NCBI GenBank assembly: GCA_004297985.1
Contig: SCRA01000019.1
Coordinates: 1-64,000 of the forward strand
From: a bacterium
Lineage (GTDB): Bacteria > Vulcanimicrobiota > Vulcanimicrobiia > Vulcanimicrobiales > SCRA01
Length of the DNA: 64,000 nt
Direction of reading: 5' to 3'
A program made the translations under genes and the position numbers. Below the pieces are notes generated by a model. That model was not told the origin of the DNA, made no database searches, and worked only from the letters and a program-made list of their open reading frames with translations. Below are positions 15,959 to 24,405 of this stretch, in pieces. Each line of letters begins with the position of its first letter. Within the stretch, counting starts at the first letter, position 1.

Positions 15959-17329
15959 ATGCGATCCTCTCGGCTGCTCCCTACTCTCCTCGCTGCCGCG
16001 GTGCTCTTCGCGGCGCCGCTGGCGCCGGCGCTGGCGACCTCCGCCACTGCGCCGGTGCTCTCCAGCGGGGATCAGCAACAGTTGGAGACAGCGTACGCGC
16101 GGGCGACGAACGAGTTCTACAAGAAGGTCGATCCGCAGTCGTTGCTCGACGGCGCGCGCAGCGCGATGGCCTCGTACCTCGCGAAGTCGGGCGTGAAGAA
16201 GGTCGAACTCCCGCCGATCCGCGCTACGGCGACAGCCGGTCAGAACGTGCGCTCGCTCGATGCCGAAGTCGAAGCGGCGGTACGCGCTTCCGGCGGTAGG
16301 ATCGCACCCAAGAACATCACCTATAGTGCCATCGGCGGGATGCTGAGCTCGCTGCACGACCGTTGGACGGTCTTCCTCGACCCCAAGCAGTACGCCGAGC
16401 TCAACGAGGGTCTGGACGGCGCCAAGTTCTCCGGGATCGGCGTCGTGATCGATGTCGATGACCAAACGAAATACCTGCTGGTGCGCCAGGTGATCGAAGG
16501 GGGGCCGGCCAGCAAGGCAGGTGTTCAGCCCGGGGATATCATTCTCTCCGTCAACGGCAAGAGCACCAAGGGTCTGCCGGTCGAAGCCGATTCGAAGATG
16601 ATCCGCGGCAAGACGGGTACGGGGCTCCAGCTCGTGATGCAGCGCGAGGGCAAGTCGTTGGGTACGCTGGCCCTCACCCGCGAGGAGATCCACGCACCGA
16701 GCGTCTACGACCGCATGTTGGCCGGCAAGATCGGCTACGTAGCGCTGACCGTCTTCGGTCAGGACACTTCGAGCGAGCTGAGTCAGGCGCTCGATGCGCT
16801 CGAGAAGCAGGGGGCGCGTGCCTTCGTGCTCGATCTGCGTAACAACGGCGGCGGATACCTCAACGCGGCGATCGACGTCGCCTCGAAGTTCATCCCCGAT
16901 GGGCCGATCGTCAGCGTGGAGAGCCGCGCCTCCAACGTGATGACGTACGATGCGGAGAGCACGGCAATCGCACCCAAGCCGCTGGTCGTGCTGGTCAACG
17001 GCTACACCGCATCGGCCTCGGAGATCACTTCGGGAGCGATCCAGGACGCCGGCGTCGGGGTGTTGGTCGGCACGCGTACCTTCGGAAAGGGCGTGGTGCA
17101 GACGATCTACCCGCTAGGCGACGGTTCGGCGATCAAGATCACCACGGCGCGCTACTTCACGCCGCGCGGGCGCGACATCAACCATCAGGGCATCGAGCCG
17201 GACATCGTCTCGAAGGACGTGCGCGATGCACGCTTCGGCGAGCCGGCGCACGACCCGCAGTTGGATCGCGCGCTGAGCTACCTCAACCAACGCCTGACGC
17301 AGGACGGGCAGGAGACCTCGTCCCGTTAG
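15959..17329 (+). CDS. C-terminal processing peptidase (S41, CtpA family), second copy
   Basis: A 456-residue paralogue of the preceding gene. The ATG at 15959 is chosen because AAGGTG lies just upstream and MRSSRLLPTLLAAAVLF begins a signal sequence. The PDZ domain (FSGIGVVIDVDDQ onward) is followed by the S41 core with Ser in TASASEITSG and Lys in TFGKGVVQT. It is probably secreted rather than anchored, judging from the APALATS cleavage-like site. Tandem S41 copies suggest divided substrate ranges. A strong terminator follows at 17350. Confidence 0.92.
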   Translation: MRSSRLLPTLLAAAVLFAAPLAPALATSATAPVLSSGDQQQLETAYARATNEFYKKVDPQSLLDGARSAMASYLAKSGVKKVELPPIRATATAGQNVRSLDAEVEAAVRASGGRIAPKNITYSAIGGMLSSLHDRWTVFLDPKQYAELNEGLDGAKFSGIGVVIDVDDQTKYLLVRQVIEGGPASKAGVQPGDIILSVNGKSTKGLPVEADSKMIRGKTGTGLQLVMQREGKSLGTLALTREEIHAPSVYDRMLAGKIGYVALTVFGQDTSSELSQALDALEKQGARAFVLDLRNNGGGYLNAAIDVASKFIPDGPIVSVESRASNVMTYDAESTAIAPKPLVVLVNGYTASASEITSGAIQDAGVGVLVGTRTFGKGVVQTIYPLGDGSAIKITTARYFTPRGRDINHQGIEPDIVSKDVRDARFGEPAHDPQLDRALSYLNQRLTQDGQETSSR

Positions 17330-17349
17330 AGGCGATATCTCCCCGGTAC

Positions 17350-17390
17350 GAAGAGGGCGGCCCGCCGAAGCGGGCCGCCCTCTTCGTTTT
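17350..17390 (+). terminator. Rho-independent terminator of the ftsEX operon
   Basis: A perfect 16-bp GC-rich stem (17350-17365 with 17370-17385) with a CGAA loop, followed by GTTTT. It also lies at the 3' end of the converging RNase gene but has no T tract on that strand. Confidence 0.9.
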
Positions 17391-17393
17391 CCC

Positions 17394-20279
17394 TTAGGTC
17401 TTGGTCGTGCGCCGCGTGGTGGTCGTCCGCTTCTTGGCGGGCGCGGCCTTGGCGGGCGCAGCCTTAGCTGCCTTGGCGGGAGCCGCCGCTTTGGCGGGAG
17501 CGGCCTTGGCGGTGCGCGCCTTGGCCTTGACCGCCGACTTCGCCGCGGAGGCCGCCTTGATCACCTCTGCGGGATCGACGGCGGCAGCCTTCGCGCGCGT
17601 GGGGGTGCGACGCTTGGGCTTCTTGGCCTCATCGGCGGGCACGGGTTCGCTTACGGGCTCCGCGGGTGCCTTGGCGCGGGTCGTCTTCGGTTTGGACTTC
17701 ACGGGTTGGCCGAAAGAGTCGAGCTGCGCAGCGGCGCTCCGCGCTGCCACGGCCGGCTCGGCGGCCTTCGCGCGCGTCGTGCGCCGCTTGGGCTTGATTT
17801 GCTCGACCGGAGCAGCCTCGGGAGAGGGAAGAGCCGGGACGGCGACCGCCTCGATAGCACCGCCAGCCTTCGCCCGCGTGGTGCGCCGGCGCGCCGGCTG
17901 GGCAACCTTCGTCTCCTCCGGGGCCGCAACAAGGTGCGGCGGCGGGGGCTCGACGGCCAGCTCGCCGTGTTGCGAGACCAGCGCCGTCGACGGAGCGCGG
18001 CGTCCAGTGGGTTCTGCCGCACCCTGCGGGTGCACGCGGAAGATCTCTCGCTCGCCGGCGACCTGTGCGGTGGCCTCGCCGGCTCCTCCGCGCCCGCCGC
18101 GGCGGCGGCGGCGGCGACGGCGGCGGCGCTGGCCGTCGGCCCCAACGGCCTCCTCACCCTCGGTTGGGGCGGCCGCTGCGGCCTCCAGCTCGGGCTCCGG
18201 CTCCTCTAACTGCGCCTCGAGGCTAGCGGGGGCGATCCCCACCTCGGCGGCGGCCTCCGTATCGCGGTGGCGACGGCGGCGGCGACGACGGCGGCGACGG
18301 TGTCCCTCGCCCGCCTCGCCGTCTCCGATCACGATCGTACCGGCGTCGACTTCGGCGGCCGCATCTTGCTTAGCCTCGACGGCCTCTTCCTCGGCGGCCT
18401 CGCTGGCCGTAGAGATGCCCAGCGCGGGGCGGGCACCGTTGCCCTTGGAGGCCTCCTCGGCCAGCTCACGCAGCTCCTCGGTCTGCTCGGCGACGGTCGG
18501 CACGCGCTTGCGCCCGCGTCCACCACGCCGGCGCTTGCGCTTTCCCTCACCGGCGGCCGCCGCGATCATCGGTGCCTCCAGCTCGGCGAACATGGCGTCT
18601 TCATCGATCTCGATGATCTTGATCGTCGTGGTTTGGCCCATGCCGGCGGCGGCGTTCTCCACCTCCACCAGGAAACCGTCGACCACGGCCACGGCCGACT
18701 GCACGTTGGGCACCCGAAGGTTGAGCAGCTCGACCTCGGCTTCGTTGCCGATCGCCATCTTCGGCGCCGGCAGCGACGTGATGGCCTCTTTGCGGGCCGC
18801 GGCGCGCTGTTGACCAACGATGTTGATGCGCAGCTTCTCCGGCGGAATCGTGGCGTCGACGCGCACGGCGATCGGCCGCCCCACGTCTTCGCTCAGGCCT
18901 TGCTTCTCGGTCTCCATCCAGAAGACGAGCTGCGCCCCGACGCTCGGTGCGCACTCGACAAAGACGGGCGCGTCGCTCGCGGGCGCGCTCGCGCACATCG
19001 TGCGGATCGTGCGCAACGCCTCGATGGCCGTTGACTCGGGCGACATCACCGTCCCCAAGCCGTTGCAGGTGGGGCAGAACCCGCGCAGCTGCTGCTCGAG
19101 GTCCTTGCCCACGCGTTTGCGCGTGAACTCGAGCAGCCCGAGCGCGCTGAAGGACTGAATGGTCGTGCGCGTGCGGTCCTTGCGTAGCCCCGTCTCGAGC
19201 GTGCCTATGACCTTGTTGCGGTCGCTCTCGCGCGCCATGTCGATGAAGTCGCAGACGATGATGCCGCCTATGTCGCGCATGCGCACTTGGCGCGCAATTT
19301 CCGCGGCGGCCTCGATGTTCGTCTTGACGATGGTGTCTTCGAGATTCTTGCCTCCGGTGAACTTACCGGAGTTGATGTCGATGACGGTCAGCGCCTCGGT
19401 GTGCTCGATGATGAGATAGCCGCCCGAGGGCAGCCATACCTTGGGCCGCAGAAGCTTCTGAATCTCTTCGTCGATACCGCGATCGTGGAACAGGTTCCCG
19501 TCGTAGTTCTTGACGCGATCGATGTACTGCGGTCCCAGCAGGCGCAGAAAGTCACGCACCTTCTCGAACTCGTGTGCGTCGTCGATGAACATCGCATCGA
19601 CGTCGGGCGTGAGGAAGTCACGCGCCGCCTTGTAAACGAGGTTCATGTCCTTGTGCAGGAGGGCGGGTGCCTTCGGCCGCTTGTACGACTCGAGGATCCC
19701 GTGCCACATGCGGATCATGACGCCGAGGTCGGCGATCAGCTCCGCCTCGCTGACGCCGGCAGCGGCCGTGCGCACGATCGTCGCCATGCCCTCGGGGCGG
19801 ATGCGCTTCATGATCGCTTTGAGACGATTGCGTTCCTCGGCGCTCTCGATCTTTCGCGAGACGCCCGAGTAGCGGCCGGTCGGCATGAGGATCAGATAGC
19901 GCCCCGGCAGCGAGATGTTCGTCGAGACGCGCGCGCCTTTGAGACCACGCGGCTCCTTGACGATCTGTACCAAGACTTCGTCGCCGCGGTTGACCTTCTC
20001 GCTGATGGTCCAGCCGCTGCGCCCTTGCGTGATCTCGACGTCGCCGATGTTCAGCGGCTGCCGGTTGATGTCGTCGACATAAAGGAATGCATTGCGGCCG
20101 AGGCCGATGTCGATGAAGCTGGCTCCCATGCCGGGCAGGACGTTCTGTACTTTGCCCTTGTAGATGGAGCCGATGACTTTCTCTTCGCGTTCGAAGTAGA
20201 TTTCGGAGAGAGTACCGTCCTCGACGATCGCGACTCGGTTCTCCCAGGGGTCGCTCGAAATGAGGATTTCCGTCGGCAC
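17394..20279 (-). CDS. rng: Ribonuclease E/G family protein with Arg-rich and Lys/Ala-rich tail
   Basis: A 961-residue protein from the GTG at 20279, chosen because MPTEILISSDPWENRVA aligns with RNase G N-termini; an in-frame GTG at 20306 is also possible. An N-terminal S1 domain (IGSIYKGKVQNVLPGMGASFIDIG) and the catalytic region with metal-binding Asp (TVIDINSGKF, CDFIDM) and a zinc-link CPTC are present. After about residue 580 the tail is unlike E. coli RNase E: three arginine-rich runs, then repeated KRRTTRAKA-type units and an AKAAPAKAA end resembling histone H1/AlgP tails. It starts mRNA decay and matures stable RNAs. Confidence 0.92.
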   Translation of the reverse strand: MPTEILISSDPWENRVAIVEDGTLSEIYFEREEKVIGSIYKGKVQNVLPGMGASFIDIGLGRNAFLYVDDINRQPLNIGDVEITQGRSGWTISEKVNRGDEVLVQIVKEPRGLKGARVSTNISLPGRYLILMPTGRYSGVSRKIESAEERNRLKAIMKRIRPEGMATIVRTAAAGVSEAELIADLGVMIRMWHGILESYKRPKAPALLHKDMNLVYKAARDFLTPDVDAMFIDDAHEFEKVRDFLRLLGPQYIDRVKNYDGNLFHDRGIDEEIQKLLRPKVWLPSGGYLIIEHTEALTVIDINSGKFTGGKNLEDTIVKTNIEAAAEIARQVRMRDIGGIIVCDFIDMARESDRNKVIGTLETGLRKDRTRTTIQSFSALGLLEFTRKRVGKDLEQQLRGFCPTCNGLGTVMSPESTAIEALRTIRTMCASAPASDAPVFVECAPSVGAQLVFWMETEKQGLSEDVGRPIAVRVDATIPPEKLRINIVGQQRAAARKEAITSLPAPKMAIGNEAEVELLNLRVPNVQSAVAVVDGFLVEVENAAAGMGQTTTIKIIEIDEDAMFAELEAPMIAAAAGEGKRKRRRGGRGRKRVPTVAEQTEELRELAEEASKGNGARPALGISTASEAAEEEAVEAKQDAAAEVDAGTIVIGDGEAGEGHRRRRRRRRRRHRDTEAAAEVGIAPASLEAQLEEPEPELEAAAAAPTEGEEAVGADGQRRRRRRRRRRGGRGGAGEATAQVAGEREIFRVHPQGAAEPTGRRAPSTALVSQHGELAVEPPPPHLVAAPEETKVAQPARRRTTRAKAGGAIEAVAVPALPSPEAAPVEQIKPKRRTTRAKAAEPAVAARSAAAQLDSFGQPVKSKPKTTRAKAPAEPVSEPVPADEAKKPKRRTPTRAKAAAVDPAEVIKAASAAKSAVKAKARTAKAAPAKAAAPAKAAKAAPAKAAPAKKRTTTTRRTTKT

Positions 20280-20440
20280 GTGTTTGCCTATGTTACCTTT
20301 CGTTACGTGTGCCGCAGCGCAGAGCACGGCGGCTGCGCGTCGCGGGGGCTCACGGCCAAGTGGGGCCGAAGCCGATCCACGGCCGCGCCTATGGCGCAAG
20401 CGGCGCACTGCAAAGCTTTTCCGGCACCTTGCGGCGCCTA

Positions 20441-20534
20441 TACCCCGTGAGGGGTACTGATCGGCACGCCAGCTCGCTAACGGCGCGCCATTCCCGCCGC
20501 AGGCGCAGGTGTCCTCTGTGGAAGGGCACCTGCG
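20441..20534 (+). promoter_or_regulatory. Structured leader between the divergent RNase and acyl-CoA ligase genes
   Basis: The 299 bases between the two gene starts hold no gene that I can support. Two hairpins are visible: TACCCC-GTGA-GGGGTA (20441-20456, a GNRA-type tetraloop) and CGCAGGTG (20504-20511) pairing with CACCTGCG (20527-20534). The second lies 45 bases before the ligase start. I could not match them to a known riboswitch class. For the RNase, a structured 5' leader is known from E. coli rne autoregulation. Confidence 0.3.
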
Positions 20535-20578
20535 GCGTCCCCTGGAAGGGGGGAGCCGTCCCGGAGGGCTTGACGACC

Positions 20579-22078
20579 ATGACGCTGCTCGATCTTTTTG
20601 CGGGCTCGGTGCGCGACTGCTCCGACCGTATCGCCCTCGTCATGGACGGGCGCCGTCTCACCTATGCCCAGCTCGACGAACGCTCGCGCCGGATAGCGGT
20701 TTGGCTTGCCGCACGGGGCTACGTGCCGGGCGACCGCTTGGCGATCTACCTGGAGAATCGGCTGGCTTTCGTCGACGTCTATCTCGGGGCGCTTCGCGCC
20801 GGAGTGGTGGTCGTTCCGACCAATCCGCTCTATCGCGACCGCGATGCCGTGGTCGTCTGGGAAGATGCCGAAGTCCGGGGCATCGTTACGGCCGGCCCGC
20901 TCGCGGAGGAGGCTCGCAAGACCGGCTTCGGAGCACGCATCATCGAGGCGGACGAGATCGAGCGCATCGCCGAGGGATACCCCGTGCCTGCGGAGTGGCG
21001 CGAGTTCGATGCGCGCCCCGAGACCGTCGCGCTGATCATCTTCACCTCCGGGACGACCGGGCGGGCTAAGGGGGCGATGATCCCGCACGGAGCCCTTGCC
21101 TCGAGTGCCGCGGCCGTGCGGACGGCCTGGCGCTGGCGCCCGGACGACGTCCTCTGCATCGCTCTGCCGCTCTTCCACGTGCACGGCCTCCAGGTAGCGC
21201 TGGGAACGACGCTGGTCAACGGTTCCACCATCGTCGTCGAGCGGCGCTTCGACGCCACGGCGATGCTGGATCTCCTCGAACGCGAGCGGGCAACGATGTT
21301 CTTCGGAGTGCCCACGATGTACGTGCGGCTCCTGGAGCATCTTGGCGAGCGCCGCCCTCCCTCGCTGCGGCTCTGGGTCAGCGGCTCGGCCGCCCTCTCG
21401 GCGGAAACCTGGGGGCAGTTCCACGAGCGCTTCGGCCAGGAGATCCTCGAACGCTACGGCGCTACCGAGACCATGATGTGCTTGAGCAACCGCTACGGCG
21501 GCCTACGAATCCCAGGCGCGGTGGGGGTTCCGTTTCCCGGCGTCCAGGCGCGCATCTTCGAGTCGGGCGGCCGAACGCGGCTGGCTGACGGCGAGGTCGG
21601 CGAGCTCTGCATCTGGGGTGCCAACGTCTTTGCAGGCTACTTTCGCAACTCCGCGGCCACCGAGGCCGCCTTCCTCACGGACGACGAGGGGCGGCGTTGG
21701 TTCCGCAGCGGCGACCTGGCGCGCCGCGATCCGCAGACGCGTACGTTCGCGATCGTGGGTCGCCTCAAGGAGATGATCATCTCCGGCGGGTTCAACGTCT
21801 ATCCGCGCGAGATCGAAGAGGAGATCGACATTTTTCCCGGTGTGAAAGAAAGCGCCGTCGTTCCGCTGCGTGATGCCGCTCGCGGAGAAGTGCCCCTGGC
21901 CTTTGTTGCCCCGCAGCCTGGGGTGAGCCTCGAGGTAGAGGTATTGTTGAATCACCTGCGTGGCCGCATCGCCAGCTTCAAGGTACCGCGCGAAGTTCGC
22001 CTTTTGGAATCCCTGCCTCGTAATGCGATGGGAAAGCTCGACAAGCCCACCTTACGCCGGATGGTCGACGGGTCGTAA
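20579..22078 (+). CDS. Acyl-CoA synthetase, malonyl-CoA ligase (MatB)-like
   Basis: A 499-residue class I adenylate-forming enzyme from the ATG at 20579 (GGAGG upstream). Motifs: P-loop-like IFTSGTTGRAKGAMI, RYGATETMMCLSNRYGG, FRSGDLARRD, GRLKEMIISGGFNVYP and C-terminal lysine in NAMGKLDK. The TETxMxxSNxYxG arrangement and overall length resemble malonyl-CoA synthetases, but substrate residues cannot be judged by eye. It activates a carboxylic acid to its CoA thioester with ATP. A malonyl-CoA decarboxylase gene lies in the same window at 61-62 kb, not adjacent. Confidence 0.85.
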   Translation: MTLLDLFAGSVRDCSDRIALVMDGRRLTYAQLDERSRRIAVWLAARGYVPGDRLAIYLENRLAFVDVYLGALRAGVVVVPTNPLYRDRDAVVVWEDAEVRGIVTAGPLAEEARKTGFGARIIEADEIERIAEGYPVPAEWREFDARPETVALIIFTSGTTGRAKGAMIPHGALASSAAAVRTAWRWRPDDVLCIALPLFHVHGLQVALGTTLVNGSTIVVERRFDATAMLDLLERERATMFFGVPTMYVRLLEHLGERRPPSLRLWVSGSAALSAETWGQFHERFGQEILERYGATETMMCLSNRYGGLRIPGAVGVPFPGVQARIFESGGRTRLADGEVGELCIWGANVFAGYFRNSAATEAAFLTDDEGRRWFRSGDLARRDPQTRTFAIVGRLKEMIISGGFNVYPREIEEEIDIFPGVKESAVVPLRDAARGEVPLAFVAPQPGVSLEVEVLLNHLRGRIASFKVPREVRLLESLPRNAMGKLDKPTLRRMVDGS

Positions 22079-22181
22079 CGTCGTGTAGGTTTTGGGCCGC
22101 GCAAGCAGGTCGCGTGAGCCGATAAGGAAAAATTCAGCGCCCTGGTTCCCCCCCAAACCATTTCGCAGTGGAGGTGTCACT

Positions 22182-23453
22182 TTGGCAGACCACTCGATTT
22201 CTCGCGAGAGCTTCCTCAAAGGTGCCACGGTTGGCGCCGCCGCTCTCAGCGCAAGTTTTCCCGCGTTCGTCCCTAGCCGAGGCGAAGCGGCCGATGTTCT
22301 CAAGGTTGGGCAGATCGCCGAGCTCACCGGTGTCTACGTCGACATCTCGCAGCCCGAAGTCTACGGCGCGGCGCTCGCGCTGGAGCATTGGAACAAGAAG
22401 GGCGGCGTGATGGGACGCAAAGTCGAGGTCGTCGTGGAAGACGATCAGAACGACCCCGGCGTCGCCGTCCAGAAAGTTCGCAAGCTCATCAATCAGGACA
22501 AGGTTTCCGCCGTCTTCGGCACCGTGAACAGCGCGATCGCGCTCTCGGCCAGCGGCGCGGCCAATTCGCTCGGTGCGCTCTACATGGTGACCGGCGGACA
22601 CACCGATCCCGTTACAAGCACGCAGTGCCACTGGGATGTCTTCCGCACGTGTCACACTGCTTGGCAGGAGACGCAAGCCACCGGTCTCTCGATCGCCAAG
22701 AAGTTCGGCAAGAAGTGGTACCTCATCACGCCGGACTATGCCTTCGGCCATTCGCTAGCCTCCGGCTACGAAGCCGTCATCAAGAAGCTTGGCGGGCAGA
22801 TCGTCGCCAACGACTTGACGCCGCTGGGTACCAGCGACTTCAGCACCTACATCACGAAGATCGGGCCGGCCAAGCCGGACGTCATCATCGTGCTGCTGGC
22901 GGGAGCCGATTTCGTCAACTTCCTCAAGCAAGCAAACTCGTACGGTCTGCTCAAGAAGTTCCCGGTTGCCGGCCCGCAGGCCGAACTCGAGCCGTTCCTC
23001 TCTCTGCCGCCGGAGTCCCGGGTCGGCTATTGGGGCGTCGAGTGGTACTATAATAGCGATCTTGTCTATGGGAAGAAGAACACCCAGGCCGCGAACTTCG
23101 TCAAGGAGTATCGCGCCAAGCACGGTACTCCGCCAAGCGCTCGCAGCGCCTTCGGCTACGTCACGCTCGACCGCATGCTCTGGGCGATGAACGAGGTCAA
23201 GACCGCCGATCCCGTCAAGGTCGCTCGCAAGTTGGAGAACGCCCACTTCGAGACGATCTGGGACGGCGGAGCCTACTACCGCGGTACCGATCACCAGCTC
23301 ATGTGGCCAAACTTTTTCGTTGAAATGCGCCCCAACGGTACACCGGCGGACAAGAACGATATCTTCAACGTGATCGATCGCCAGCCGGCCGACAAGATCT
23401 CCAAGTCCGCCGCCGAGCAGGCACAAGTCTGTAACCTCAAGTACCCGTCCTGA
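22182..23453 (+). CDS. Branched-chain-amino-acid-type ABC transporter substrate-binding protein
   Basis: A 423-residue protein from a TTG at 22182, with GGAGGTG six bases upstream. Its leader SRESFLKGATVGAAALSASF resembles a Tat signal (SRRxFLK) but has Glu in place of the second Arg. The mature part is a type I periplasmic binding fold (LKVGQIAELTGVYVD, GRKVEVVVEDDQNDP, LGTSDFSTYITKI). It is the first gene of the liv-type operon and feeds the permease and ATPase genes downstream. A close paralogue lies on the other strand at 27761-29032. Confidence 0.9.
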   Translation: MADHSISRESFLKGATVGAAALSASFPAFVPSRGEAADVLKVGQIAELTGVYVDISQPEVYGAALALEHWNKKGGVMGRKVEVVVEDDQNDPGVAVQKVRKLINQDKVSAVFGTVNSAIALSASGAANSLGALYMVTGGHTDPVTSTQCHWDVFRTCHTAWQETQATGLSIAKKFGKKWYLITPDYAFGHSLASGYEAVIKKLGGQIVANDLTPLGTSDFSTYITKIGPAKPDVIIVLLAGADFVNFLKQANSYGLLKKFPVAGPQAELEPFLSLPPESRVGYWGVEWYYNSDLVYGKKNTQAANFVKEYRAKHGTPPSARSAFGYVTLDRMLWAMNEVKTADPVKVARKLENAHFETIWDGGAYYRGTDHQLMWPNFFVEMRPNGTPADKNDIFNVIDRQPADKISKSAAEQAQVCNLKYPS

Positions 23454-23490
23454 TCTCCGGATCGGCTCGGGCACACATCTACCGACGACA

Positions 23491-23518
23491 ACGGGGTGCC
23501 GCTTCGGCGGCTCCCCGT
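23491..23518 (+). other. Intercistronic stem-loop with UUCG tetraloop
   Basis: ACGGGGTGCCGC (23491-23502), TTCG, GCGGCTCCCCGT (23507-23518): a 12-base-pair stem with one T-T mismatch. No T tract follows, so it is more likely an mRNA-stabilising or partial attenuation element than a full terminator. In this position it would raise binding-protein mRNA over permease mRNA. Confidence 0.65.
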
Positions 23519-23532
23519 CATAGGATAAAGAG

Positions 23533-24405
23533 ATGCTGTCCAACGTCGCACCATCGGTCTTCAACGGTTTGATTCTCGGCGCGTTCTACGCCTTCGTCGC
23601 GATCGGGCTCTCGCTGATCATGAACCTGACCGGCACGATCAACCTCGCGCACGGCAGCTTCCTGACGCTGGCGGGGTACTTGGCGTTCACGCTCGTCTCG
23701 AAGGGCACATCGTTCTGGTTCGCACTCATCCTCGCACCGCTGCTGACCGTGGTCGTGGGCGTGGTCATCGAGCGCCTGCTCATCGTGCCGCTGTATAAAC
23801 GCGACCCGATCTTCAGTTTGCTCTTGACGTTCGGGCTCTCGTTGATAGCCGAGGAAGTCTACCGATTGATATGGGGGCCGAACGGCGTGCCGTTCTCGGC
23901 CCCAGGCATCCTCGGCGGCGGCATCTCGCTGGGCTTCATGCAGTTCCCAACGCTGCGCCTCTTCATCGCGGTAGTGCTCGCGGCTGCCATGGTGCTCCTG
24001 GCGCTCTTCTTGTGGCGCACGCGCTTCGGCCTGCGTCTACGCGCCGCGATCCAGGATACCGAGATGATCTCGGCCATGGGAACCAACATTCAGGTTCTCT
24101 ACATGGTGAACTTCGCGCTCGGCATGGCGCTGGCCGGCTTGGCCGGCGTCCTCGCCTCCGGGCTGTTGGGCCTCTCGCCGACGATGGGCAACGCCCTGCT
24201 GATGCCGGCCTTCGTGGTCGCAATCATCGGCGGTATGGGCAGCCTCTTCGGAAGCATCGTCGGAGGTTTGCTGGTGGGTCTGGCGATCAGCGTCACGACG
24301 CTCTTCATCCCGGCCGCCAACGAGGTCATCATGTACATCTTGATGGCTGTCGTACTGTTAATTCGTCCGCGCGGCCTCTTCGGCACGGAGGGCCTCTTCG
24401 GATGA
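23533..24405 (+). CDS. livH: Branched-chain-amino-acid-type ABC permease LivH
   Basis: A 290-residue membrane protein with about eight hydrophobic segments. Family signatures: FNGLILGAFYAFVAIGLSLI at the start, TINLAHGSFLTLAGY, and the C-terminal GLFGTEGLFG. It forms the membrane channel with LivM. The ATG at 23533 has AAAGAG upstream. It overlaps livM by four bases (ATGA). Confidence 0.93.
   Translation: MLSNVAPSVFNGLILGAFYAFVAIGLSLIMNLTGTINLAHGSFLTLAGYLAFTLVSKGTSFWFALILAPLLTVVVGVVIERLLIVPLYKRDPIFSLLLTFGLSLIAEEVYRLIWGPNGVPFSAPGILGGGISLGFMQFPTLRLFIAVVLAAAMVLLALFLWRTRFGLRLRAAIQDTEMISAMGTNIQVLYMVNFALGMALAGLAGVLASGLLGLSPTMGNALLMPAFVVAIIGGMGSLFGSIVGGLLVGLAISVTTLFIPAANEVIMYILMAVVLLIRPRGLFGTEGLFG

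Noticed and set aside
18090-18310. Short-period GGC/CGG repeat-like tracts
   Set aside because: They are codon runs for the arginine stretches of the RNase and not a tandem repeat or CRISPR array.
17401-18813. Forward-strand open frame opposite the RNase tail
   Set aside because: A by-product of the high-GC repetitive coding of the Arg- and Lys/Ala-rich tail; low-complexity Ala/Arg/Ser translation with no independent support.
22182-22280. Standard twin-arginine (Tat) signal on the binding protein
   Set aside because: The motif is SRESFLK with only one arginine, so it is not a canonical Tat signal; it is noted as Tat-like only.
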